DNA of 64,000 nucleotides from NCBI GenBank assembly GCA_947178145.1, contig CAMWXE010000016.1, positions 1 to 64,000 of the forward strand, given 5' to 3'. Below are positions 7,270 to 16,099 of this stretch, piece by piece. Within the stretch, counting starts at the first letter, position 1. Each line of letters starts with the position of its first letter. The notes below the pieces were generated by a model, which was given only the letters and a program-made list of their open reading frames with translations, was not told where the DNA came from and ran no database searches. Both the position numbers and the translations under genes were made by a program. The stretch is from an uncultured Lachnospiraceae bacterium. Lineage in GTDB: Bacteria > Bacillota > Clostridia > Lachnospirales > Lachnospiraceae.

Positions 7270-10089
7270 ATGAGTGTACAAACGAAAGGCGCTTATGCGG
7301 CATTTGATAAATACAAATTTTATTTAGACGATGTTCAAAAAAAAGTGAAAGAAGATCACGCGTTTAAATTTCCAGAATCTATACAATATAAAAGTGAAAA
7401 AGAAGTTCTATCTGCTTTTGAAGCATTGGATTGGTCATTTTCTACAGATGATACGACTTATTTATCGCATGATATACACCCATATCCTGCTAAATTTGCA
7501 CCACAACTTCCTGCACAAATCATTAAATTACTTTCATCTGAAGGAGAGTGTATATGGGATCCATTTGGGGGTAGTGGAACCACTGCTTTAGAAGCTGCAT
7601 TGAATAATAGAAGCTGCATTAGCACAGATATTAATCCGATAGGAAGCATTATAGGAAAAGCGAAGACAACAACGCTTGGAACGGAAGATATAGAGGATAT
7701 AATCAGATTTATAGATAGGCTGGAGTACTATGACCGTAACACAGAACGTTTAGCAGATTTCATTGACAAGCGTAAAGGGACTCTTGAAGAAGAGATTCCG
7801 GATATTCCCAATATTGAAAAATGGTTTGAACCAACAGCAGTTTGCGAATTGGCTTTTTTGAAGTATTTCATGAAAATGGAGTTAAAGACTTCCGCAACTA
7901 TTACGATTGCAAAGGCCTCGCTTTCAAAAATTATTACACGGGTATCAAATCAAGAAAATGAAACGACGTATCGAGCAGTTTTTAAGGAAATGAAAAGTGG
8001 AGACACTATTAAATTATACCTGAAAGATTTGAAAGATAATTTAAAGAAAATCAAAGAGTTAAGTCCTCTCATGAGTTATCAGGATATCAAATTTATCACT
8101 ACCAACGTTATGGAATCTATAGTTGGCAGGGATAAAGCCATACAGAGTGGAACGGTAGATTTGGTTGTAACATCACCACCGTACCCTAACGCGTTTGACT
8201 ATCATTTATATCATCGGTTTAGAATATTTTGGCTGGATGGAGACCCTCGTGACGTTGGGAAAATGGAAATTGGGTCTCATCTTAAATATCAGAGAAATAA
8301 GAGAAGGTTCGAACAGTTTGAGAAGGAAATGACACCTGTCCTTAAGAATTGTATGGAGGCATTGAAAGCGGGGCGATATGCTGTTTTTATTCTTGGCAAC
8401 GCTGTATTTGACGGAGAAGAATACAAAACAGCTGAGAGAATAGGGAAGGTTGCGGAGACACTTGGTTTTATAAATATAGGAATTGTTGACAGACCTTTGC
8501 CCGAAAACAAAAGATCCATGAAGAACTGGGCAAGAAGAGCGACTACAGAACAGATCTTGATTTTGAAGAAGCCGGCAGTTGAATCGTTGATTAAATTGGT
8601 ACCTGTTGAATACAGGCTATGGCCATATGAAATTGAGATAAGCCGAAAGGAACGAGCAGCAATTTGTGATGTTGATGCGGATGAATTCAAATCAATGGAT
8701 ACAATGGTTCTGAAACAACTAAAGAAATTGACCTTTTATAAAGGGTTTACGATCAATGATGTCGAATTTATGACCTGGCAAAGAATTTTGGAACACGGTA
8801 TAGAAGATACAGCGAAGCGAAAAGAACCTAAATATCTTACACATGGAATTCACCCTTATAAAGGAAAGTTCTATCCGCAATTAGTACGACCACTTTTAAA
8901 TATATTGAAAGTCGAAGCAAATGGGAGAGTATTTGATCCTTTCTGTGGCAGTGGCACAGTTATCCTTGAGTCAATATTAAACGGGTATGATGCCTATGGT
9001 TGTGATATCAATCCTATTGCGGTTGAAATAGCGATGGTAAAAAATACTATATTTAAGGTTAACCCATATGAATTTGAAAAACAAGTTTCTATGTTTAGGC
9101 ATTGTATTGATCGGTATGTAGAGTCGGACTATGAGAATATGCTTTTTACAGATACATTGGATGAAATCAGAAGCTGGTTCCCAGAAAAAGTAATCTCAAA
9201 AATGGGATTTATTTTAGCTGAAATCAGCAAGGTTCCAGATGAATGCATTCGGAATTTTCTAAAGGTAATTCTTAGTTCAATTATTCGTGAAATTTCACAG
9301 CAAGAACCTTCAGATTTGAGAATTCGACGTCGGAAGGAAGCAATTGAAGATGCGCCTGTGTTAGAGCTTTACATAAAGAATCTAGACAAACAATATCATA
9401 ACATAATGGATTTCCATCAGGTAAAAAGCAATGCACCTGAGTCCATAGGAGAGGCTCATGTATGGCAAGGAACATCAGCAAATATAGAATCCGTTACTTC
9501 TAAAATAGAAAAAAACAGTATAGATATTGTTATCACAAGCCCGCCATATGCAACGGCGCTGCCTTATATTGATACAAATAGGCTTAATATGCTTGTTTTA
9601 GGAGGTTATACTTCGGAAAAAAGAGTGCCGATTGAAGCTTCCATGACAGGAACTAGAGAAATCAGTAAGTCAACTCGTCTTATGTTTGAATCACTGATTG
9701 CTAACCATGATTACGGAAAAATATGTTCAGAAACGGCGAAAGATATTATTAATAGGATATATACGCAGAATAAAGATGCTAATGTGGGATTTAGAAAAAA
9801 AAACATGGCAGCATTAATATATATGTATTTTCAGGATATGAGTCTTGTTATGGAGACGTTAAATCAGGTGGTTAAATCTGGCGGACATATTTGTATTGTT
9901 ATAGGAGACACGAAAACAACAACTGGTGAGGAAAAGATTATCATACGAACAACGCAAATGTTAAGAGAAACCGGATCCGCTTTAGGATGGCAGCTTATCG
10001 ATGATATTCCGATAAGTGTTACAAAAGAAAAATATCTCCATATGTATAATTCTATTACTGAAAACAACATTTTGATTTTTAAAAAATAA
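7270..10089 (+). CDS. Fused double DNA methyltransferase (two N4-cytosine-type domains)
   Basis: This 939-aa protein carries two complete methyltransferase cores in tandem. The N-terminal copy has HPYPAKFAPQL near 70, SAM motif I DPFGGSGTT near 97 and catalytic motif IV TSPPYPNAFDYH near 298. The C-terminal copy has HPYKGKFYPQL near 525, DPFCGSGTV near 556 and TSPPYATALPYID near 756. SPPY, rather than DPPY, at motif IV favours N4-methylcytosine. One polypeptide could modify both strands of an asymmetric site. It is convergent with a phospholipase-D-fold nuclease, which suggests a restriction-modification pair like BfiI, where two separate N4C methyltransferases accompany a PLD-type enzyme. 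Codon use is markedly AT-rich compared with flanking genes, suggesting transfer. Confidence 0.85.
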   Translation: MSVQTKGAYAAFDKYKFYLDDVQKKVKEDHAFKFPESIQYKSEKEVLSAFEALDWSFSTDDTTYLSHDIHPYPAKFAPQLPAQIIKLLSSEGECIWDPFGGSGTTALEAALNNRSCISTDINPIGSIIGKAKTTTLGTEDIEDIIRFIDRLEYYDRNTERLADFIDKRKGTLEEEIPDIPNIEKWFEPTAVCELAFLKYFMKMELKTSATITIAKASLSKIITRVSNQENETTYRAVFKEMKSGDTIKLYLKDLKDNLKKIKELSPLMSYQDIKFITTNVMESIVGRDKAIQSGTVDLVVTSPPYPNAFDYHLYHRFRIFWLDGDPRDVGKMEIGSHLKYQRNKRRFEQFEKEMTPVLKNCMEALKAGRYAVFILGNAVFDGEEYKTAERIGKVAETLGFINIGIVDRPLPENKRSMKNWARRATTEQILILKKPAVESLIKLVPVEYRLWPYEIEISRKERAAICDVDADEFKSMDTMVLKQLKKLTFYKGFTINDVEFMTWQRILEHGIEDTAKRKEPKYLTHGIHPYKGKFYPQLVRPLLNILKVEANGRVFDPFCGSGTVILESILNGYDAYGCDINPIAVEIAMVKNTIFKVNPYEFEKQVSMFRHCIDRYVESDYENMLFTDTLDEIRSWFPEKVISKMGFILAEISKVPDECIRNFLKVILSSIIREISQQEPSDLRIRRRKEAIEDAPVLELYIKNLDKQYHNIMDFHQVKSNAPESIGEAHVWQGTSANIESVTSKIEKNSIDIVITSPPYATALPYIDTNRLNMLVLGGYTSEKRVPIEASMTGTREISKSTRLMFESLIANHDYGKICSETAKDIINRIYTQNKDANVGFRKKNMAALIYMYFQDMSLVMETLNQVVKSGGHICIVIGDTKTTTGEEKIIIRTTQMLRETGSALGWQLIDDIPISVTKEKYLHMYNSITENNILIFKK

Positions 10090-10094
10090 AAGAT

Positions 10095-10137
10095 GCCACT
10101 TTCTATGCGTTTTCCTATAGAGAGTGGCGACTTTTAT
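10095..10137. terminator. Bidirectional terminator of the convergent RM genes
   Basis: GCCACT (10095-10100) pairs with AGTGGC (10123-10128), extended by TCTAT / ATAGA with one mismatch. CTTTTATTAT follows on the plus strand and an A-rich tract lies on the other side, so it can serve both the methyltransferase and the endonuclease. Its right end overlaps the endonuclease stop region. Confidence 0.7.
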
Positions 10138-11414
10138 TATATCCAGCCCATTTTACGTGCTATTGATTTACCGCCAGAAGGCAGTGATTGATCGCAAATA
10201 GCAAGATAGTTGTTATAATCTATGCTTCCAGCGGAATAAAAATCAAGATCGTAATCACATCCTATTATGGTTGATTCTCTCATCACCAAGAGTGGATAAG
10301 GGTTAGCAGGAGCAGTAAGGCCGTTTAGTATTGAAGGGGTAATTGTGATACGAATTTCTGATTTCTTTGTGTAATAAATTGTGTTGAGAGCATAGTTTAA
10401 CTCTGTTTTTATGAGGTTCCCGTTATTATCAAAGACGCGAATATTAACAATTGGATCAGGCACTCGTTGAGGATAAGATGGATTCGCTGGCTTTTTGGGA
10501 GTAGTTGCTCCTGTAAATGGGAATCCAAAGAAAGTCGGGTTTTGATTAATTGCAGCTTTGCTCAATAAAATTTCTCCATTACGATGAGGAACAATCTGAA
10601 TAACAAATCCGTTTATAACTATCGGAACTACTACAGGAGCGGCTGGCACAATTCCAGAAACGGAGGCAGAAAGTGTGCTGGGAGGGCTGGCTTTTTTTAC
10701 AGAGGGCATAACGATGCCAGCACTTGTTGCCGCCGTAATAATAACATTTTTAGGTATTGAACGGGCTGGTTTGATTTTAAAACCTCCAAATAATGAGGTG
10801 TGGCCAGAACTTGTTGAGACTGAAGTCATGGCTGCAGAAGACTTTGGCTTCTTTGTTTCGTCAAGCAAAAAGCCTGACGTAATAAGTGTATTTAAAAAAG
10901 TGGGGGTCAGTTTAGTTATGCATGACAACCCATAAGTTGCAATAGAGCTATAGCATTCAAAGAGTTCATCAAACTGCATCTGCTCTTTTGGAATATCAAA
11001 GTCAACGATCATGCCACCTTCAAAATTTGTTTCCAATCCACCAGATGTAAAGTTGCTGGAGCCATAATAGACGGAAGCTTTTGCTGCACCTGAAAAAATG
11101 TATAGTTTGGGATGAAACGTAGAGTAATTAACATGCAGAATCTGGACTTCATCAAAGTTTGCTAATGCATATTGCAAGGCTTGCAGGCTGGTTCCTTTGT
11201 GATCAATTCCAAATACAGCAGCAGACGTATTTCCTCTGGAGTTCCAGCCTTGAATACTGGTGTGCAATTTATAGAAAGGGTTAATTTTTGCAAATGCGGC
11301 TAAACAATAAAAGTGAGTGTAGTTTGTATTCTGAAAATTTTTATCAAGCCAGTCAATTAACCGGAATTTTCCAGATGGTTGGTCAGCTGGTTTGATGTAT
11401 TGATATAAGGGCAT
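10137..11414 (-). CDS. Phospholipase-D-fold restriction endonuclease (NgoFVII/BfiI-like)
   Basis: 425 aa. The N-terminal 200 residues have the single HKD-type active site of PLD nucleases: HPK in STFHPKLYIFSG near residues 101-103, followed by the Asn/Glu part YYGSSNFTSGGLETNFE near 117-132. A Ser/Pro/Ala-rich linker (about 195-265) leads to a C-terminal domain of about 160 residues, the position of the B3-like DNA-recognition domain in BfiI-type enzymes. The start ATG has AAAGGAG upstream. With the fused methyltransferase convergent 47 bp away, a Type II (IIS-like) restriction enzyme is the best reading. The recognition site is unknown. Both genes are complete. Confidence 0.8.
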   Translation of the reverse strand: MPLYQYIKPADQPSGKFRLIDWLDKNFQNTNYTHFYCLAAFAKINPFYKLHTSIQGWNSRGNTSAAVFGIDHKGTSLQALQYALANFDEVQILHVNYSTFHPKLYIFSGAAKASVYYGSSNFTSGGLETNFEGGMIVDFDIPKEQMQFDELFECYSSIATYGLSCITKLTPTFLNTLITSGFLLDETKKPKSSAAMTSVSTSSGHTSLFGGFKIKPARSIPKNVIITAATSAGIVMPSVKKASPPSTLSASVSGIVPAAPVVVPIVINGFVIQIVPHRNGEILLSKAAINQNPTFFGFPFTGATTPKKPANPSYPQRVPDPIVNIRVFDNNGNLIKTELNYALNTIYYTKKSEIRITITPSILNGLTAPANPYPLLVMRESTIIGCDYDLDFYSAGSIDYNNYLAICDQSLPSGGKSIARKMGWI

Positions 11415-11513
11415 AATAAATCTCCTTTCAGTTCGGTTATAATTTTTAACTACCCAAATTGAATGACTCTAAATTAGTTCGAAAAGACAAACTATAGATT
11501 ATGCTTATTTGAT

Positions 11514-12044
11514 TCAAAGATTGTCCATCATTTTGTTCATACGATTTTTCCAGTTAGTATATGCTGATTGCTCAAAAGCCCCTTGTCTCTTATACCTTTT
11601 AATATCTTTTATAATAAATTTTGCTATTCTTCCTCTTTTTCTACGAAGAAATGCAATTGTTTCATCCACTCCTGCTCCTACTAAAAACTGACCATCAATT
11701 TCAAAATATGAATCATAGTCAATACATTTTGCATTCCATATAGACTTTACATCATTTAAATCGCCCAAACGATAAAGTAGATAGGTACTGCATATTATAG
11801 AAAGTGGGCAATCATAAGTATTATCAATTTCTCTTGCAACGTTTGAATCATAACTACAAAGAGCTTCGCGTTCTTTTACCTCGATTGCGAATAACTTTCT
11901 AATAAGTTCAGCATATTTGTAAGAGAAATCTCGGTGTAATTCCTTATATAGTAATTTTCTGAAATCACATATTTTTAGCTTATCATCTACTTCAGTTGAT
12001 TTAATGTTCTTACTGACAATTTCCAAAATCGATTCATTGTCCAT
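11514..12044 (-). CDS. Hypothetical protein beside the RM system
   Basis: 176 aa, family not recognised. It starts after GGGGTGAT. The protein is soluble and mostly helical, with a Lys/Arg-rich C-terminus (FLRRKRGRIAKFIIKDIKRYKRQG) that could bind nucleic acid. It lies 99 bp upstream of the endonuclease on the same strand and shares its AT-rich composition, so it may belong to the same acquired cassette, as an accessory or control factor or an unrelated passenger. No helix-turn-helix is obvious, so a C-protein role is not supported. Confidence 0.6.
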   Translation of the reverse strand: MDNESILEIVSKNIKSTEVDDKLKICDFRKLLYKELHRDFSYKYAELIRKLFAIEVKEREALCSYDSNVAREIDNTYDCPLSIICSTYLLYRLGDLNDVKSIWNAKCIDYDSYFEIDGQFLVGAGVDETIAFLRRKRGRIAKFIIKDIKRYKRQGAFEQSAYTNWKNRMNKMMDNL

Positions 12045-12125
12045 GTCATCACCCCAAATATAAATAACCTTCTATTTTTTTAACATTCGGATATAAAAAC
12101 AGATTATTTTATATCATTTATTTTT

Positions 12126-12370
12126 CCTCTTTTGGATTCAACCCAATCTTATCCATATATTCATCATGTGTCTTCTGGATCTGTAAATTCATATCAAACG
12201 GCTCTGACTATGGGTAAATATCCATCCAGAGATTAAAGTCTGCCTCTGCCTTTAATAGAGCCTCGGCTCTTTTTTTTCACGTCTTTGATAGAATTACATT
12301 TTTCTACTTCTTCCATATATTTCCCGTAACGCTCACACCATGAACGCATCAAAGAAAGTGTACCAAAGCT
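12126..12370 (-). pseudogene. Degenerate mobile-element ORF
   Basis: On the reverse strand MRSWCERYGKYMEEVEKCNSIKDVKKK reads into a frameshift. The other frame continues EALLKAEADFNLWMDIYP, then a stop codon, then SEPFDMNLQIQKTHDEYMDK ending in GLNPKEEK. Together these form one charged helical protein broken by one frameshift and one stop. The family is not recognised. The position between the RM cassette and the primase/VirE remnants suggests it came with the same integrative element. Confidence 0.45.
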
Positions 12371-12495
12371 GACATACAGATTAAGTTGTTGGCGCAACTT
12401 AATCTGAGTGCAAAAAGGACAAGCCTCTTTACATAAATACACAGATTTATTATAGCAGAGGCTTTTCCGGATGAAAAGGAGGGAAAGCTGTAAAA

Positions 12496-12968
12496 TTGAA
12501 TATTTTTTCAGAGGTAAAAGAACATCTGACAGCAAGAAAAGTGGCAGAATATTATGGTCTGATTTTTCTCTGCCTATTGATGCGAAGGGGAATGCAGAGT
12601 TAAGTGTGCGGGAAAAAGAGCGCATCCGCAGGGAAAAGGCAGAGCGTGAAAGGGTAACACGTATTCAGGAAGGGTTTGAAAAATGGTGCAGTCGGACTGT
12701 TGATATATTGAGAAACTGTATTTCAGAGATTGAAAGTGTAAATCGTTTTCTTGTTGGTAAACCGCCTGACATTATTTTTTCAAAGGATTATGCGCAGATG
12801 CTTCATGCAGATCCACTTATCAATTACTGGCTGGATATTCTGTGCGTGGGAGATATTTCAGAAAAGCAGGAGTTATTTCTAAAAGACAGAAAGAAGGTGG
12901 AGGAAATTGCAGGAACAGTCTGCACAGGCAGAAAACGAATTATGGAATGCAGTCGGGGAAGCGTTTGA
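12496..12968 (+). pseudogene. Remnant of a CHC2-type DNA primase from an integrative element
   Basis: A TTG start at 12496 preceded by AAAGGAGGG opens NIFSEVKEHLTARKVAEYYGL, the characteristic N-terminus of CHC2 zinc-finger primases of Clostridia mobile elements, which normally leads into the Cys/His zinc site. Here the reading then shifts frame and continues with the C-terminal charged region (SVREKERIRREKAERERV to FLKDRKKVEEI) in the frame of ORF 12471-12968. The zinc finger and catalytic middle are deleted. Assignment of the C-terminal piece is by recall of these elements and is less certain than the N-terminal match. The gene is non-functional. Confidence 0.6.
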
Positions 12969-13233
12969 TATGGAAATGAGTACCGTAGAGGACGTTCTGG
13001 AATCGCTTACAAGGACACAGAAATGGAATGTGAAATACTCTATTGAAAACTGCATGACTATTTTATACAGAGATCCGCTGCTGAAAGATGCCATATGGGA
13101 GCAGATGGCGGAGAGGGAGGGAGTGACGGAGCAATTAAAGGCACACGAACAGATGCTTTGGGTGCAGAGAATGAATGGCATTAGGGCGAGGGCGGAAGAG
13201 ATTGTGATGGAGGAAATTATATACACATTATAA
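12907..13233 (+). pseudogene. Chimeric remnant: VirE-family N-part fused to a TnpV C-part
   Basis: A 108-codon reading frame (TTG 12907) overlaps the primase remnant. Residues 1-62 (ELWNAVGEAFDMEMSTVEDV ... YSIENCMTILYRDPLLKDAI) resemble the region preceding the helicase core in virulence-associated E (VirE) proteins. From about residue 63 the sequence is EREGVTEQLKAHEQMLWVQR ... AEEIVMEEIIY, the C-terminus of transposon protein TnpV. The in-frame join suggests a deletion between two mobile-element genes. It could be expressed, but neither parent function can remain. Confidence 0.6.
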
Positions 13234-13349
13234 TGAGTTAGAGTGGGGCAGAGGGTATCTGTCTCATTTGTAAGTTTTATGCAATTTTAAGAAGTATTTA
13301 AATGACAATTTGGATATTTTGTTGTAAAATTAATTTGGAAAATTATGCA

Positions 13350-13580
13350 AGGAGGTTGTCCAATGATCGACAACAAAAAGGAACAAGAGAGGAATTGGTT
13401 GATACAAAGGGGTATTTTATTTTGCCGAGTGAACTGTTCAGCAATGTGAGGGAAAAAGCACCACAGGACGAGAACTTGAACAAAACGCTTGAAAAGATGT
13501 TCCGAAATATAGAAAGTTCTGCACAAGGACATGACAGTGAAAATGACTTAAAAGGTCTGTTTGATGACCTTGATTTGATA
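13350..13580 (+). pseudogene. Internal fragment of type I restriction methylase hsdM
   Basis: The frame of ORF 13302-13616 contains GTREELVDTKGYFILPSELF, then NVREKAPQDENLNKTLEKMF and ESSAQGHDSENDLKGLFDDL, a stretch highly typical of the N-terminal helical domain of type I HsdM. It ends abruptly at LFDDLD, where intact proteins continue to VNSNKLG and the SAM-binding core. Both ends are missing. Together with the YhcG-type gene downstream it marks a decayed type I restriction locus. Confidence 0.72.
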
Positions 13581-13670
13581 GGTTACTTGCGTATTTTGAG
13601 AAGTATTTGGATTTAGCTGGGATGAAATAATGTTATCAGATACTTTTAACACTGAAAATTTAAAAGTATT

Positions 13671-13698
13671 CAATTCGCTACACGCGTGTAGCGAATTG
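13671..13698. repeat. 28-bp perfect palindrome (copy 1)
   Basis: CAATTCGCTACACG is followed immediately by its exact reverse complement. A second, slightly imperfect copy lies at 14209-14234, so the pair brackets the 126-aa gene. A further 10-bp inverted repeat, ATACTTTTAA / TTAAAAGTAT, lies just upstream at 13640-13669. There is no T-tract, so a transcript hairpin or protein-binding site is more likely than a terminator. Confidence 0.85.
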
Positions 13699-13813
13699 GA
13701 AAAGGTATATATCTAAAACAGAAATTTTTAGATGCTCTATTTTATTTTGAGAAATTTGCAGATAATTTGCGAGAATTAGAACACTAAAAAAGTTATGAGG
13801 TGGAAAAAGGGGA

Positions 13814-14194
13814 ATGATACATTTTTATAAGGAACAAGTAGAATTGGCAGTAAAATTAGTTGATATAAAAAGCAAATATGATGATATAAAAGCTTCGAAG
13901 GATGTAGCTGAAATAGAGGCTATGATTCATACGGCAAAGCCGACTGTGGAGTTTGTCAATGCAGCGAAACAGTTAGACAAAAGAATCAATGAGGACTATC
14001 CTGAAATCTATGAAATGCATAACATAGCATTGAACATGGCAAATCCTGCAAGGATATGTCAGGACAAGTCATTTTCTGAATATGATGCGATTTTAAAAGA
14101 TTTGAATAGTGACTTATATGGAATTTTGGCATCTGTATTATTAAAACATGGAAAGATTTCTTGTATTAAAGAGTTTATTGAAAGCGTTGATTAA
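13814..14194 (+). CDS. Hypothetical protein between paired palindromes
   Basis: 126 aa, family not recognised. It is soluble, mostly helical and acidic/lysine-rich, with no membrane segment. AAGGGGA lies 4-6 nt before the ATG. It sits between the hsdM fragment and the frameshifted YhcG-type nuclease and is bracketed by the two 26-28-bp palindromes, so it was probably part of the type I restriction locus. Unlike its neighbours the frame is intact. The C-terminus (ILASVLLKHGKISCIKEFIE) has an amphipathic helix. No function can be assigned. Confidence 0.55.
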   Translation: MIHFYKEQVELAVKLVDIKSKYDDIKASKDVAEIEAMIHTAKPTVEFVNAAKQLDKRINEDYPEIYEMHNIALNMANPARICQDKSFSEYDAILKDLNSDLYGILASVLLKHGKISCIKEFIESVD

Positions 14195-14208
14195 TATTTA
14201 TCAAATTG

Positions 14209-14234
14209 AATTCGCTACATGCGTGTAGCGAATT
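14209..14234. repeat. Imperfect palindrome (copy 2 of the 13671 repeat)
   Basis: AATTCGCTACATG pairs with CGTGTAGCGAATT with one mismatch; the sequence is otherwise the same as copy 1. It ends 14 nt before the ATG of the YhcG-type gene and just ahead of its GAGGAG ribosome site, so a hairpin here could affect translation of that gene. Confidence 0.8.
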
Positions 14235-14248
14235 GAGGAGAGTGAAAA

Positions 14249-15258
14249 ATGGCGAATACAGAACTGATGGATACAGAAGATGAACTGAAATTTTATCAGG
14301 AAGTTCATGCTATACTGGATGAGGCAAAAAGTAAAATATATGAAGCTGCTAATAATATTATGACATATGCATATTGGAATGTCGGCAAAAGAATTATTGA
14401 ACAGGAACAAAAGGGCAATAGAAAAGCAAAGTATGGTTCGTATCTTATAAAACGTCTTTCGCAAGAATTGTCCGATGAATATGGCACAGGATTTTCGGTT
14501 GCCAATATTAGGAATTGCAGACAATTATATTTGACATTTCCAAAAGAATCTTATGGATATTCATTGATTGGAAAAATTCATTGGTCACATCTTAGAACTA
14601 TTATGCGGTTGGATGACGAGGAAGAACGGAATTTTTATTTGAAAGAGGTTGCAAATGAATACTGGTCTGTTAAGGAATTGGAGCGCAATATAAAATCCGG
14701 CTATTACAAACGCATTCTTTCAACACAATTTCCTGATAAAGTTGGACAAACTTCTAGTTTCGTGAAAGATCCATATGTTTTAGAATTTATGGGGATTAGA
14801 GATAATAAGGAAATTGCTGAAAAGGATGTTGAAAACGCAATTATTTGCAAAAATTTCTTTTAGAGTTGGGGAGGGGGTTTTGCTTTGTGGACAGACAGAT
14901 GCGTATTTGCACCGAAACATCTGATTTTTATATTGACTTAGTGTTTTACAATTATATATTAAAATGTTTTGTATTGATAGATTTGAAAACTCATAAGCTG
15001 ACTCATCAGGATATTGGACAGATGGATATGTATATCAGAATGTTTGATGATCTAAAAAGACAGTCAGATGATAATCCGACTATTGGTATTATCTTTTGCA
15101 CAGATAAAGATGAAACAATGGTAAAGTATTCCGTTTTGAATGAGAGTGAACAGATATTTGCATCTAAGTATATGACTGTGTTGCCTACGGTAGAAGAACT
15201 GAAGAACGGGTTAGAACGTAATCAATTGATGTATGGAGAGGAATTGAAGGACAATTAA
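14249..15258 (+). pseudogene. YhcG-type PD-(D/E)XK nuclease (DUF1016), frameshifted
   Basis: ORF 14249-14863 encodes the DUF1016 N-terminal domain (WNVGKRIIEQEQKG ... SQELSDEYGTGFSVANIRNC) and ends prematurely at ENAIICKNFF. A second frame (14845-15258) supplies the C-terminal nuclease: LQKFLLELGRGFCFVDRQ, then FYIDLVFYN and VLIDLKTHKLTHQDIGQMDM, the PD-(D/E)XK core. The two frames overlap by 19 nt at a run of A and T, as expected for a single indel in one original gene of about 335 codons. The C-terminal ORF has only a TTG start and no good ribosome site, so a functional split gene is less likely. YhcG-type nucleases often sit inside type I restriction operons, matching the hsdM fragment upstream. 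Confidence 0.8.
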
Positions 15259-15466
15259 CAACATGATAACATTAGCTCATATAAGCAGGATAATATGGTT
15301 AAATCAAATAATCAAAAGGAAAATAAACTTAGCAAAGAATAAACACTAAACAAAATTGCTTAGTAATTGTTAATTGTGGATAATCAGAACTGACATTAAA
15401 AACGTGTAAAATTTGATTGAAGCAGTGCAATAGAAGGCACAAAGAAAATGGGGGAGATGAAGGCTT

Positions 15467-16021
15467 GTGAACAGGGTCGGAACGAAAGCCATCGAGACAA
15501 AACGATGCATTTTAAGAAGAATCTGCGCGGACGACTATAAGATGATGTATGAAAACTGGGCAAAATATGAATCCGTGTGCAGGTATTTTCCATTTGATCC
15601 AATAGAAGACATTCAAATATATCAACAGAAAGTACAAAGATGGTCGGATAGTTATGCGTCGGATGTCTATTTTCACTGGGTAATTGAGTGGAAGGAAAAT
15701 AAAGAACTGATTGGGACAATTAACCTGGGAAATGTCGAAGAATCCTGTCTGATGTCCGATACATGCTATATGCTTTCTCCCCAATACTGGGGAAGGGGAA
15801 TTATGACAGAGGTGCTTTATGCCGTATTGCATTATGCATTCAATGAAATAGGACTCAACCGGGTTCAGGCTGAGGTGTTTGCTGGGAATGTGGCCTCGGA
15901 ACATGTTCTGGCAAAATGCGGGATGCAGTATGAGGGAAGCGCACGGCAGAAGTATTATAAAAATGGTTCTTTTATTGATGCTGCCCAATATGCGATTCTC
16001 AGACAGGATTTTGAGAAATGA
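15467..16021 (+). CDS. GNAT N-acetyltransferase (RimJ/RimL-like)
   Basis: 184 aa, cytoplasmic. The N-terminal TKRCILRRICADDYKMMYEN is the usual first strand of RimJ/RimL-type acetyltransferases. The acetyl-CoA-binding loop appears as LSPQYWGRGIMTEVL near residues 105-120, and NVASEHVLAKCGMQYEGSAR near 143-162 is the conserved C-terminal region. It starts at GTG 15467 with GAAGG upstream; neither upstream ATG is in frame. The acceptor may be a ribosomal protein N-terminus or a small amine. The gene is AT-rich like the island to its left but intact, and is followed 79 bp later by an alpha/beta hydrolase. Confidence 0.85.
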   Translation: MNRVGTKAIETKRCILRRICADDYKMMYENWAKYESVCRYFPFDPIEDIQIYQQKVQRWSDSYASDVYFHWVIEWKENKELIGTINLGNVEESCLMSDTCYMLSPQYWGRGIMTEVLYAVLHYAFNEIGLNRVQAEVFAGNVASEHVLAKCGMQYEGSARQKYYKNGSFIDAAQYAILRQDFEK

Positions 16022-16099
16022 AGTCTGGATGGAGAACAACAAGCGATCAGATTTCTAATTGTATCTCCCTTCTTTTTAAGAAATCGGAAAGGAAAAAAT

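Noticed and set aside
12471-12968. Intact gene at 12471
   Set aside because: The first codons are out of frame with a clear CHC2 primase start at 12496; the ORF is a deletion remnant.
14845-15258. Independent C-terminal nuclease gene
   Set aside because: Only a TTG start without a ribosome site; the frame is the direct continuation of the upstream DUF1016 gene.
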